Notes: a model not told the origin generated them from the letters alone. Counted from the first letter of the stretch, positions 47,170 through 57,161 are shown. The stretch: DNA of 64,000 nucleotides from Chloranthus sessilifolius (GCA_021018995.1 CM037591.1:5338001-5402000); one strand, 5' to 3'. Program-made: numbers and translations.

Positions 47170-47650
47170 ATCCACACGTGGGTCTCTAAAATTGAGAGAA
47201 GAAAGAAGAGAGAGAAAGAAAAGAAAAGAAAAAGGAAAGGGACCCATGCAGGGGGAAGCTCCCTTGGAAGAGAGAGGAAGAGAAAAAGACAAAGAAAAAG
47301 AAATGAAAAAAAAGAAAGGGAAAGGGACCCACTTGGGGTCCCCTTGCATGGGCCCTTGGAGGAGAGAGAAAAAGAGAAGAAAAGAAAGAGAAAAAAGGAG
47401 ACAGGAGAGAGAAAATACGGAGAAAGAGAGAAAGAAGGGAAAAAGAAGGGGAAGGAGACCCACCCAAGGGCCTCCTTCCGTGGGTCATCTCTTCCAGAAG
47501 AAAAGACACATTTTTGTGTCTTCTATTTTCTCTAATCTTTTATTCATCCCTTCCGGAAGAAAGACACATTTTTGCATCTTCTATTTTCTCTCATCCTTAA
47601 TTCATCTCTTCCGGGAGAAAAGACACAATGCTTTTTATTATTTTTACTTA
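47170..47650. repeat. Purine-rich tract and 55-bp repeats in the leader
   Basis: From 47190 to 47455 the plus strand is dominated by GAGAAAGAAAAG-type sequence, broken by three diverged ACCCAYNNRGGG-type inserts. From about 47497 three units of roughly 55 bp carry TTCCGGAAGAAAAGACACAT or a variant. The long frames on both strands here reflect composition only. Confidence 0.85.
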
Positions 47651-47828
47651 ATCCAAGAAAAAGACAAACTATTTGTGTCTATAATACAAATTTATATCTG
47701 TATATCCATAGTTAAAAAATATTAAAAACCTAATATTTATGTTTGTATAATTTATTTATTAAAAAGAAAAGAAAGACACAATTTTTTTGTGTCTATAGTT
47801 CGTAAGAACTAAATCAAGTGAACCAAAC

Positions 47829-47840
47829 TCTGATATCAAT
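47829..47840 (-). other. Primer-binding site of the gag-only element
   Basis: On the minus strand it reads ATTGATATCAGA, continuing GTTTGG. It is related to the initiator-Met type TGGTATCAGAGC and directly adjoins the LTR start at 47841. Confidence 0.7.
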
Positions 47841-47934
47841 TGAAATTCCCCGGTGTCCTAGATTTTACCTATTGTGGCAACTCGCAACACTAAAATAAAA
47901 TTTTAATTCACAACCACGAAACAATCACAAGACA

Positions 47935-48120
47935 ACCTCTGGGGGTTTGGCGTGATGGCTAGGTACCCGCCTCAGAAAGCAGGAGACCTGAGTTAGAATC
48001 TCCGTTGGGGCTACCCTAGGGATTTTATCCCGTGCTGATCCGACATGTGCTAACTTGGGGCGCGCACTTGCCCTTGGGGTGCTCTAAGAGGCCGAACACC
48101 CATGTTACAAAAAAAAAACG
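47935..48120 (+). mobile_element. tRNA-derived SINE with 11-bp target duplication
   Basis: The head has TTTGGCGTGATGGCTAGGTA and a decayed box B (GAGTTAGAATCTCC). The body GGCTACCCTAGGGATTTTAT and GGTGCTCTAAGAGGCC matches the SINE at 34261, and an A tail follows. ATCACAAGACA (47924-47934) and ACCACAAGACA (48121-48131) flank it with one difference. The partner LTR has no insertion at this point, which confirms the borders. Confidence 0.92.
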
Positions 48121-49229
48121 ACCACAAGACACAGATTTTAATGTGGTAAAACTTAATCAAGGAGACATCCACCAGACCGAATCCAAGATCCAAGGCAACA
48201 AATCCACCCTGAATAACTTACAGAAGGTTGCTGGATGATATGCAGACTCTCTAGTCTCTATCAACCATTCAAAGCCGCAATGGTTGAATCCACAACACGT
48301 CCTCACAGTGTGTCGATTCATTATCGCCTTCCAATCACTGAATCACCATGACGATCCCCTCATAATCCTGTGAGCACAAACAACATTCGAATCCTCGAGA
48401 ACATTAAAATCCATGAGCAATAAACTCCCAAACAATGGAGGAAAGACCCTTTTTGATTTGAAAATCAAGGCACAAGATTAAAGGATTGTAAAATGGGATT
48501 TAGGGTTTTCAATTTTCTCAAAGAAGGTTAGGGCTATATTTTCGTAGAGAGTGTAACCCTTAAAACGAAATAAAGTTGGCTTTATATAGGTACCGAGAAA
48601 TTAAAAATTAAAAATCTACAGTTGACCGTGACCATGGTGATGGTCGACCATTCATGTGACAATAGGCGGCCATAACACAGGTTATGAATATAATTCCAAC
48701 TTTACTTGGGGCATGTGTCGACTAGAAAAAGTTGATCTAACACCACAAAGTGTATCCACATGTTGATTGGCACAAACCTAACATATGGGAGCAATGTTGT
48801 CAAATGGCTTAAGCGACGCTAAGCGATTTGGCTCAATTTCGCTTAATCGCTTAAGCCATGGCATACTCTTTTTTTTTTTTTTTTTTCAAAAATAAAATAA
48901 AAAATAACAATAAGTATTCAAGTCTCTAGAAGGGAAAAATAGACTTTTTTGCATTTAAAAAAGAAGTTTTACATACTAAATTACTAATATTCAAAATTAT
49001 AACTTTAATTTTGATACTGAGTACCAGCAATGTACTCTACACATTCATTTTTAACCCATTGTGGTACATCTCCAACATCATCATCACTAGCATTGCCGTC
49101 GTCATCGGAATCATCTCCTTCTACATACTCTTCTTCTTCCTCTGTTTCATCTTCGTCCGTTCTTACTAGTATGGAATCTATATTATCTGATTGTCTATCA
49201 TCTTCTTCTATTATTTAATCTTCTTCATC

Positions 49230-49527
49230 AATATGCATGCCTTGGCTACTACTACCTCTACCAACAATACCGCCTTTCTCCTATCAAGGTGCCACCAAGA
49301 GCCGCTCAACTTGGGCCCATGTCAAATCTTCCCCATAAAAGACAAAGTGCTCATCTCGAGAATCAACCATCCATGGATGGAGCACATCATCATCCACAGA
49401 TGGGATCATAGAACCCCGGTTTCTCTCGCCTTGCAAGGAATCGTTCATGCAATTTTTGATTGTACTGCACGAACACCAAGTCATTGAGCTTCTTTTGCTC
49501 AAGTCGGTTCCTTTTCTTTGTGTGGAT
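49230..49527 (-). CDS. hAT transposase, last coding block
   Basis: After an AG acceptor the minus strand reads IHTKKRNRLEQKKLNDLVFV and QYNQKLHERF, the usual tail of this hAT transposase family. The GEDLTWAQVE ending (about 49317-49288) is in a neighbouring frame. The switch lies near 49430, so a one-base shift (or a sequencing error) damages the C-terminus. The left end is approximate. Confidence 0.75.
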
Positions 49528-49605
49528 CTGTTAAACACGAGGAGGACTATTAAAACCTTGCAATTTAATTAAGATATTCATGATTCATGAATTGACTTCA
49601 ATTAC

Positions 49606-49736
49606 CATCTCAAAAGAACTCCAATTCTGCTCACATCCGGAAGCGGCACAAGTAAGGCCAAGTATCCTAATGGCCAATTTTTTCAAAATGGGATCCTTTG
49701 TTATCGGATCTACCTCATAAGCTACCCACCAGTCAG
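49606..49736 (-). CDS. hAT transposase, dimerisation-domain exon
   Basis: A 131-nt exon between TTTACAG and a GTAAT donor on the minus strand. It encodes ADWWVAYEVDP, LKKLAIRILGLTCAASGCEQ and NWSSFEM. The CEQNWS block holds the glutamate that completes the DDE-type catalytic triad of hAT transposases and belongs to the C-terminal dimerisation domain. Confidence 0.88.
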
Positions 49737-49834
49737 CTGTAAATTAAAGAGAATTATTAGAAGTTAGAACTACTAGAGTAGAAATAAAAATATATTTATT
49801 AGTTTGAACTTTAGAAACTTTTAAAGTTTATACT

Positions 49835-50170
49835 TGGAATTTTCGTAGTTCTATATCGGATAACTATGTCCCTTCCAAAAAATCCTTCCGCCTTCTTGTA
49901 ACGGTCTAACTGATGACTTATTCTATCTTGTGCACCTCTATCAGGGACCATCCTTTCTAAGCAGTCAAGAAAGCCAACCATGTGAGTGGCATCCGCATCA
50001 TCTCGATCCGGGTGTGCAAAGTACACCGCCGGATTAAGAATGAAGGCGGCCGAATATAGTGGAGAGGCCATTTGACTTCCCCACCTCTTGTTGATTATAT
50101 CCAACACGGGTTGATATAATCTTGACTTGAATTGATTATTAGATTTTATTTTTTCTTTGGCACCCTCCAT
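49835..50170 (-). CDS. hAT transposase, middle coding block
   Basis: Encodes MEGAKEKIKSNNQFKSRLYQ and PVLDIINKRW...SAAFILNPAVYF, the conserved region between the catalytic core and the dimerisation domain. It overlaps the end of the previous block in another frame, directly after a TATATATATA run near 50180. A one-base shift at the T run beside the microsatellite explains this. It could be a real lesion or a sequencing error. A GT donor follows at 49834. Confidence 0.85.
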
Positions 50171-51597
50171 AAAACTATATATATATATCCCATTGGTGGT
50201 TTCTCGTCACCATTCACCAATTGCAACACCTCTACGATTGGTTGGGAGTCACGTAGGGTTTGTGCAATACTAGTCCAAAATTGGTTTTGGAGCAATGTTT
50301 GTGTAACTTGTTTACCATCGACTTTCTTTGACCAAGGTCCATTGTTCCAATTGGCCGATGTTACAAAACTTTTAAGCTCCTTTTTTTTCGCATACAAGCT
50401 TTGTAAAGTTAAAAATGCAGTTGCAAATCGGGTCACGGCGGGACGTAATAAATTACCTCCTATTGCTTTGCACATTCTTTGAAGTAGAAGCGCATGTTTG
50501 TACATAAAAACAACTATCCTCCTAGCTTTAGCAATTGTTTTAATATGTAGTTTGCCTATATCCTCTAGGATTAGGTCTAAACAATGGGCCGCACATGGCG
50601 TCCAATATAGTTGTAGTCGCTTCTCCATAATGAGGCGACCAGCGGCTACGTAGGATGCCGCATTGTCCGTTACAACTTGGACAATGTATTCGGGCCCTAT
50701 TTCCTCGATGGTCTTATCTAAAAGTGTAAATAAATATTCGGCCGTATAAGAATGGGCCGATGCATCTACTGATTTTAGGAACGTAGTTCCGGTAGGACAT
50801 ATTACCAAGAAGTTGATCAATGTCCGACCGGTTCTATCCATCCATCCATCGGCCATCAATGTGCAACCGTATATTTTCCATGCATCCTTGTATTCGGCTA
50901 ATATATTGTTGGTCACTCTTACCTCTTCTTTGAGACATGTTTCCCGGATTTCATGGTAGGAAGGGGGTTTAAGTCCGGGCCCAAATTGCCCAAGAGCTTC
51001 AATCATTACTTTGAAGCTCTTTAACTTAACGGTATTGAAAGCAATGCCGGCTTGGTAGAACCACTTAGCCACATATTGGATTGTGGTGGGTCTATCCTTA
51101 CCCTTAAATCGGTTCTCTAGTGTTGTTTGGGCGGGTCCTTTACCCTCCCTTTGATTAACCACATCCTCTGGATGCGGTCGACACCACCCTTCTAGTGTAC
51201 CACGACCACGACCACGTGGTTTTTTCGATGGTGGTTGTGGAGGTCGTCTACTTTGGGCCGTTGATGGTGTAGATCTATTATCTTCATAATCATCATGATC
51301 ACCTTTCATATAGCCTTCTAAAACAACATCTTCACCATGTTTTTTCCTAGAACGCTTGTCCATATACTCCATTATTTCCTTTCGGATTTCCAGAGTAGTT
51401 TTTTTACAAGCCCTAGCATTTGCTCCGGCTCCATGAGCAAGATGTTGTTTATGACGGCCTATGCCACCCGTGCTCTCATAATCACACAAGGTACAAACTA
51501 TGGTTGCTTTCTCGGTTGGACTCTTATACCGTCCATATTTCCAACCCGGATCATTTGATTTAGGTCTTAGATGATCCGGGGTTGAAGATGTAGACAT
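50171..51597 (-). CDS. hAT transposase: BED zinc finger and DUF659 catalytic core
   Basis: An open block of about 475 residues. A BED-type zinc finger spans about residues 17-57 (C35, C38, H49 and H55 as likely ligands) and should bind the subterminal repeats. A basic, proline-rich linker follows (PPSKKPRGRGRGTLEGW). The DUF659 RNase H-like core contains LMADGWMDR (D250) and VVTDNAASY (D311), two of the three catalytic acids; the third is in the exon at 49606-49736. CAAHCLDLILEDIG follows as in other hAT proteins. The start at 51597 is the first ATG after a likely 5' untranslated intron. Residues past PPMGYIY are out of frame with the next block. Confidence 0.93.
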
Positions 51598-51983
51598 AAT
51601 TAATTGGTGAATGATGATAGAAAGTAGGAACTAGGAAAAGAAAATTAGAGATTTAAAATTTTTAAAACAAAAATAATAAAACTCAAACCTCCCAAAAGTC
51701 GTGCTTGCTTGATCCGGCCACTTGATTGATAGAAGATTAGAACTATTAGCTTTCTTCACTTTTGAATCTTGATCCTTAATCTTTCCCTTTGAGGCTTTAA
51801 ACACACTAACACTAATATTACCAAGTTTACAACAATATAATTCACTAAAAAAAAATTACAAAGCATAAAATAAAATAAAAAACTAGATAGGAAAGATGAG
51901 AGGAGATTGGGAGTAAAGAAATGAGATTAGAGAGGAAGTTTAAGCTAAAATAGTTGTGTGAAGAATAGAGGACCCAACCCACC

Positions 51984-51991
51984 CTTTTATA
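51984..51991 (-). promoter_or_regulatory. TATA box of the hAT transposase gene
   Basis: TATAAAAG on the minus strand, in a stretch (CCTCTATAAAAGGGTGGG) preserved identically in the deleted copy at 6103-6120. It lies about 220 bp inside the 5' terminus. Confidence 0.7.
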
Positions 51992-52774
51992 GAGGCAATG
52001 GAACCTCAAAAATAAAAATAAAAATATTAAAGTGCTCCAACGGTCATATTTACGGTCATAAATATGACCGTTGGAGCATTATGCGATCGCATACTTTTGT
52101 ATGCGATCGCATAATGCGAAAATCGCATAAGCCATGATGGCTTATGCGATTTTGTAGGTTATGATCGCATAAGCGATCACTTAATCGATTAAGCGATCGC
52201 TTATGACAACAGTGCATGGGAGTGAATACATAAGTTTGACGTGGCTGGTGACAACATAGGATCTAACAATGAACTGCCACACTGTTCTCTAAAAGCTGAC
52301 TTGCAACATTTTCTTTAAATATTGGGACCATAAATGTTGTTTCAAAAGTGACAGTTGTCTAGTTTTGTTTCTAAAATTTTACATCTAGATTCGTCATTCA
52401 AGGAGTTTGGAAGATGAATATTCTTTTTAGGAAACCAATCAATTGTAATATCAGTAATCTGGGAATGCTTCAATGCTGACCTGTGTGCATTGCTTTATCC
52501 TCAATGGAGTGATGTGAAATATTTACCATGTATAAATCTTTCCTGAAGTGCTCTAGGAAATTTATTGCCTTAAATGCATGTTATCTGCAAAATGCATGAA
52601 ATTATGGCCAATTCTCATGTTATCTACTAAATTCACAAATTTGTTCAATGTATATATGAATAAATCTGGAAATCGAGCTAGATTTTCCATATCAAATGTT
52701 CGATCAAGCTCCAACGTCCTTGCCATGATCCCTACGGAGTAACCAATCTGGGGTCAGCTTTCTGACTCTTATTC

Positions 52775-52898
52775 CTCCACTCACTTCTGTTCAAGGCTAA
52801 GCCTCTATTATTCCTCATTTCTTCATGTTGTATCTTCTCCACTCATTTCTGTTCAAGGCTAAGCCTCTATTATTCCTCATTTCTTCATGTTGTGTCTT
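52775..52898. repeat. 62-bp tandem duplication
   Basis: CTCCACTCACTTCTGTTCAA begins at 52775 and its near copy at 52837. Both continue through GGCTAAGCCTCTATTATTCC with two or three differences. Confidence 0.9.
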
Positions 52899-53309
52899 CC
52901 TCTTCTCCTTGTGTTTGTTTCAATCCTTAATATAGAGCAATCCTCAAGTTTTCGGTGCAAATGACCAGACCACGTCAAACGACATTCTTTAACTCTCTTT
53001 TATTGGGGCCACACTTAAACTTCCTCATAAGCTTTTTCGTTATTTTATTCTTTCTTCTTACTCCATGTATCCACCTCAATGTTCACATCTCAGCCACATG
53101 AACTCTATTTTCTTGTTCCTTCAACACTGCATCATTTAATAATACAAATCTTATTGCCATTTTTAAAAACGCCTTTCAATCGAAGTGGCAATTTTTTTTT
53201 TCTTGATCAGTAAACACAGATAGGTATTGTAGAAGAAGAACAAGATGCATACCTGAGCCAGTTGCAAGAGGCTAAAACACAAGCAACAAGGAACAAAGGA
53301 AACTAAAGC

Positions 53310-53900
53310 ATTTGTTGATCACCCACAACACACCTCTTGCCTATATCCACTTCCCTCACCTTGCATTGATCCTGTTTGAGATGTGATCCTCAAAGATACC
53401 ATCATGTCGTATAACAGAGCCAGAATACCAGGATCTATGACATTGTGGCACTAAAATAGCTTTGATAAACTTTTCCACATGACCCACCTTCTCTAAATCG
53501 ACAAAAACGGTATGTAAACTTGTCCTCGTTCGAAATTTTTCATAAGTTGCTTCAACAAGTACATAATTTAAGTTGTTGATTTTCCTGGCATAAACCCAAT
53601 CTGACTCCTAGAAATATATGATTCTCTATGATTCTCTTCTTAGATGTTGCTCCGCTGCTTTCTCGTATAGTTTGACTCATAAGTTTAATACCTTGATAGT
53701 TGGCAAGGCACAAGTTTGGGTATCGCTTCATTCTTCGAGCATTTTTCTTGGACTCAATATCTTATCTAACAATTTGGTCAACCCGAAAACTGATTCTCCT
53801 CCCATCACAATCCAGACTTTTATTGGTGACCTGTAACCCATGGTCTTGGTGCTTCCAATTTCTTCATCTTTACCAAGACTAATTTTACTTCTGGTTTATA
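53310..53900 (-). pseudogene. RTE-clade LINE reverse transcriptase fragment
   Basis: Read on the minus strand it contains NYQGIKLMS near 53700, then a GATS...RIIEN stretch, then LGLCQENQ (the usual QFGFMPGRST position), then VDLEK near 53495. These are in the order of RTE-type reverse transcriptase domains. Stops and frame changes are frequent. GGGGTCAGCT near 52751 on the same flank resembles the 3' end of such LINEs in reverse. Confidence 0.7.
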
Positions 53901-54049
53901 TAAAAGGTTGATCATAGCTTAATTTAGCTCCCCTTCTTGCCCTACTTCTCTTGGATAAACAATAAATTAACATTTGTTTACTGTAAATATAATTTATTTG
54001 GGCAAATGCTTCTATAACAACTTATTGCTTACTTCAATGATGCCTTTTA

Positions 54050-54476
54050 TTATATGGTGCGGAATGTTGGGCTATGAAGAAGCCACAAAAAGATAAGAGT
54101 GCATGTGGCTGAGATGCGCATGTTGAGATGAATGTGTGGAGCAACAAGAAAGGATAAAATTCAGAATAAGTACATGAGAGGAAACATGAAGTGGCTCCTA
54201 TAAAGGAAAAATATAATGGAATTTCGCTTGAAATGATTTGGACATGTCCAGGAAGCCAGAAGTGGACCCTGTATGAAGGAGATGCTACAAGCACAAAAGG
54301 AAGTAGGAGAAGAGAAAGACCTGTGAAGACCCGGTGGGAAGCAGTAAGAAGGGACACGAGGGATTGACAGTGACAGAGTTTAGCGTTGATTAGAAAGGAG
54401 TGGAGAAATAGGACAGGCAATGCCGACCCCAAATAGATGGGGTAAGGCTATGATGAAGATGGTGATGATGATTAAT
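54050..54476 (+). pseudogene. RTE-clade LINE 3' end
   Basis: The plus strand shows AECWAMKK at 54059, then VHERKHEVAPIKEK-like and RRERPVKTRWEAVRRDTRD pieces, the C-terminal end of RTE-type LINE proteins. ACCCCAAATAGATGGGGTAA follows and it ends in a GATGATGAT run at about 54462-54472, the microsatellite tail typical of the RTE clade. Its orientation is opposite to the fragment at 53310-53900. Confidence 0.75.
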
Positions 54477-55059
54477 CCCTTTTATTCTAAACTGTTCTTG
54501 CGTTTATCTATAAGACCTTTAGTGCGTGGAGCTTTCTTGATTTCATAATTTCCATCATTGTGACACTTATCCTGTTCAACAGTAATCTTCCTTGACCAGA
54601 AAGCATTGTATCTTCAAGGTGGTTTCCAAAGAGCTGTTTTGCCTTCTCTATTGGTTATGCATCTATTTATTTCCGCTTCTTAAATGTTCTGTCCTATTTT
54701 CCAAAAATGGAGGCTTTGCTGCTGGAGTTGGGTCGTACCTGAAACTGTATCAAGTATTGCCAGTTTAATTTTGGCAATCCACATTCGCCTAAGTACTGCG
54801 ATACCCATTTCACCTTCCGTTGTGAGTGCTGTTGTATTACTTATTTTTGTTTGTTGCTTTCTTAAAAATCCTCTTCCAGAAATATAATGAGTGGTTCATA
54901 AAATATGACTGCTGAATCCACAGGTCTATAATGTTTTGTCAATGGTTACTATCTCTTGGATCTCATAGACTTATTCTTAAAGCCAGATTGTTATTTTAAT
55001 ATTGAAATGCCATTTTATTAATGTAATAGCATGACATCAATCTGTATCTGATTTTGCAG

Positions 55060-55254
55060 AGAAGTTGATGTATCACTCTGAAAAATTTGATGCAAAGCTA
55101 TTCCTATCTCGGGTACACCATGACACAACTGCAGCAGATTTAGAGTCTGGTGCACTTGCTTTGAAGACAGATCTGAGAGGAAGGACTCAACAAAAAAAGC
55201 AATTAGTTAAAGAAAATTTTGACTGTTTTGTCTCATGCAAAACCACAATTGATG
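55060..55254 (+). CDS. SEC5: SEC5 exon 4
   Basis: Encodes EKLMYHSEKFDAKLFLSRVH, HDTTAADLESGALALKTDL and QLVKENFDCFVSCKTTIDD (first and last residue shared with neighbours). It is almost identical in layout to Arabidopsis SEC5 and holds the start of the conserved N-terminal helical region of the exocyst subunit. The exon is 195 nt, begins after TTTTGCAG and ends GATG before GT at 55255. The single carried base completes an Asp codon in exon 5. Confidence 0.96.
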
Positions 55255-55510
55255 GTATGCTAGAATGTTATTCTAAACTGAGGTATTTGTTGTCACTTTC
55301 TATAGCATACAAGCTGACCTTGTTTTGCAAGTCGTTTAGATTTTGTTGTACAAGTTATTCACATGAATGCCTCAAGAAATATCTTGTATCTTCTTTCTAT
55401 CTTTTATATATTTTCTATGTATTTATGCATATAATGTTCATTATGTCTTCTCATTGGGTATGAGTTTTGCGTAACTAAATAAACTATTTGAAAAAATTGA
55501 TCTTTTGCAG
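55255..55510 (+). other. SEC5: SEC5 intron 4 (256 bp)
   Basis: Short GTATGC...TTTTGCAG intron, T-rich, with no insertion, in contrast to introns 1, 3 and 6. Confidence 0.93.
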
Positions 55511-55638
55511 ATATTGAGTCCAAACTGAGGAGAATAGAGGAAGATCCTGAAGGTGCAGGAACTGCTCACTTGTATAAGTCTATACAGGATATCAGTTTGT
55601 TGGCAAATCGTGCTTTTGAGCCTGTATTCGAGAGACAG
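55511..55638 (+). CDS. SEC5: SEC5 exon 5, followed by a GC donor
   Basis: Encodes DIESKLRRIEEDPEGAGTAH and then a helical stretch ending ANRAFEPVFERQ, which matches SEC5 up to ...AFEPLFERQ. The exon is 128 nt and ends exactly at the Gln codon CAG. The next two bases are GC, not GT (ACAG|GCAGG). Exon 6 restarts in phase 0 with VQAEK, as the family requires. No in-frame GT nearby fits, so a GC-AG intron is the best reading. Confidence 0.93.
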
Positions 55639-55755
55639 GCAGGAAAAATTCTAATTTTGAGTTAATTTTACATATGTGAACTTTTTATATTTTGTTTTTG
55701 CTTTTAGAGTGGGGCCAAATAAGTTTGATTTTTCTCCTCAATCACATCAATGCAG
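55639..55755 (+). other. SEC5: SEC5 intron 5 (117 bp), GC-AG type
   Basis: Begins GCAGGA and ends ATGCAG. Reading through it reaches an in-frame stop soon after 55638, so it must be removed. GC-AG introns are a known minor class spliced by the U2 spliceosome. Confidence 0.85.
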
Positions 55756-55918
55756 GTTCAAGCTGAGAAGATCAGGTCAGTGCAAGGAATGCTTCAGAGG
55801 TTCCGAACTCTATTCAATTTGCCAAGTGGGATTCGCGGGAACATCAGCAAGGGAGAATATGATTTGGCAGTTCGAGAATACAGAAAAGCAAAGTCAATTG
55901 TTCTGCCTTCTCACGTAC
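55756..55918 (+). CDS. SEC5: SEC5 exon 6
   Basis: Encodes VQAEKIRSVQGMLQRFRTLF, NLPSGIRGNISKGEYDLAVR and EYRKAKSIVLPSHV, the most conserved block of the SEC5 N-terminal domain and nearly identical to Arabidopsis. The donor could be GTACGT at 55915 or GTAAGA at 55919. The second has the better consensus and keeps the V of the conserved SHV, leaving one base. The following family segment (LLKRVLEEVEKVM) was not found up to the right edge, so exon 7 lies outside the window. Confidence 0.94.
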
Positions 55919-56280
55919 GTAAGAACTATTTTGTCTCTGATGTTGTATTACTTGTTGGACACTAGGTCGCATGGTAATCAGAAAATTTCTAGGGAGCTTG
56001 AGGTTAACCTTGCTTTCCATATTTAACTGCAGATGTCTAGTTAGCATTAGTGCTGTGACAGAATACATCATCTGTTTGTTTGACCTCTTCTGGAAATTGC
56101 ATAATCCAAATGCAAAATGCAATCTATTTATTGTATACTATCCCTGTGCTCTTTCTGAAGATGAATTCATCATAATATATGAAATAGTGTTCTATTACTT
56201 TTATTTAAATAGAAACATCTTGAAGAGTAGCTAATGGTCTATTAGATCTAGGCTAGGGCCTTTGTAGGATAAATCCTTAG

Positions 56281-57161
56281 TGATGGGGACATCAGATTCA
56301 AGCATCCGCCAGTGAAGTATTGAAGGCAGAAGAAGATTAGCAAAGGCAAAAGAAAGAAAATCAGCTAAAATTCGGAGAATTGAAAATGCTCAGTCGATCG
56401 ATCGACTCCAGGGTTCGATCGATCGAGGATGGACAATGGACAAAATTTTTGAGGATCGACCCATTACGTGAATTTTGACGGAAGTTTATATTTTTGGTCA
56501 GAAGTTTTCATTTTGTGTTTTATCTGCATTAGAACTCATCTAATTTCGTATTAGGGTTTTGGTTAACTTATTTAAAGGTTTGTAAACAATTTTATTATTA
56601 GTTTTTGGTGAATTAAAATTGCCATTGTAAACTTGAGAGTTCTAAATTTTTGTGAGTGTGTGATTCTCTCAAATCGGAGAGCGATTCTTCGATCCCACTT
56701 GGGGTTTGGTGCGAGGCCAACTCTTCTTCCATCTCTATCTTCTTTAGATCTATGATTTGCGTAAGTAGCGTAACACTAGTTTATTTATTTCTCAATTAAA
56801 TCCCAGATCTAGCATATCTAGCCTATTTATCTCATATAATCTAAAAATCAACCTACCTATCTTCATTAAATCATTGTTTAGTCTTTTATTTTGTGCTATA
56901 TCGAAAGAACCCGCTTGCGAGTTCGTTCGACGCCCTAAAACTATCGGAGATCTAGCCATTTGTAAGAACCCTAGTCTTCTAGGTCTGATAGGGAACGTAC
57001 ACGAAAAGTAACGCTATTTTGGGCCGTAATTAAGTCATCTAATTGAAATTTCTAGAATATTTCTGTGATAATTTGTTGGAAAAATTGTTATCTTTAATTG
57101 TTTAAATTAATTTTAATTTTAATCTCAGCCCTAGCATTGCATTTAGTAAGTTCCCGCATCA
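56281..57161 (+). repeat. 5' LTR of the Gypsy fossil (881 bp)
   Basis: Matches 61633-62625. It contains TCGATCGATCGA palindromes near 56395-56425. The primer-binding site TTAGTATCAAAGC, of initiator-Met type, follows at 57164-57176. Confidence 0.93.

Larger units (their letters stand above)
48792..52214 (-). mobile_element. Nearly complete hAT DNA transposon, 3,423 bp
   Basis: The termini are CAATGTTGTCA and, inverted, CACTGTTGTCA (one mismatch). They are flanked by TATGGGAG (48784-48791) and CATGGGAG (52215-52222), an 8-bp duplication with one difference. The subterminal regions are full of GCGATCGCTTAAG and AAGCGATT repeats, likely transposase sites. A TATA box (51984-51991, TATAAAAG on the minus strand) precedes an untranslated exon and a transposase gene in at least four coding blocks. 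The insertion splits the LTR of the gag-only element, so it is younger. Confidence 0.95.
40197..52268 (-). mobile_element. gag-only Copia-type LTR element with nested insertions
   Basis: Two LTRs of about 800 bp bound an internal region of 6.8 kb. The right LTR is enlarged by a SINE and a hAT transposon. Minus-strand gag pieces with two zinc-knuckle sites are present, but no protease, integrase, reverse transcriptase or RNase H was found between the LTRs. The primer-binding site and polypurine tract are of Copia type, and the gag resembles the SIRE-like lineage with two zinc knuckles. It would have needed proteins from a relative. It is old and decayed. Confidence 0.85.
47841..52268 (-). repeat. 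5' LTR of the gag-only element, split by a SINE and a hAT transposon
   Basis: Without the two insertions and their target duplications it measures about 800 bp and matches 40197-41025. Blocks lie at 47841-47934, 48121-48791 and 52215-52268, the last ending GGATCTAACA like the partner LTR. Confidence 0.9.
38325..55059 (+). other. SEC5: SEC5 intron 3 (16.7 kb)
   Basis: A very long GT...AG intron. It contains a gag-only Copia-type element with a nested SINE and hAT transposon (40197-52268), then RTE LINE fragments (52700-54480). At 38325-40196 it is AT-rich with GGTTATAAGCCCTTGC twice near 39012 and 39081 and no gene. At 54480-55059 it is plain intron sequence. Confidence 0.88.

Noticed and set aside
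47059-47725. Overlapping frames of 107-177 codons on both strands
   Set aside because: Purine-rich low-complexity DNA (Lys, Arg and Glu on one strand, Phe, Leu and Ser on the other) inside a retroelement leader. Length comes from composition, not selection.
49030-49218. Ser-rich plus-strand frame
   Set aside because: It is antisense to the 3' part of the hAT transposase, whose acidic C-terminus gives a Ser-rich reverse frame.
40192-52273. Target duplication of the gag-only element
   Set aside because: The 5-bp flanks (AAATG and ATGAA) do not match, so none is claimed although both LTR ends are clear.
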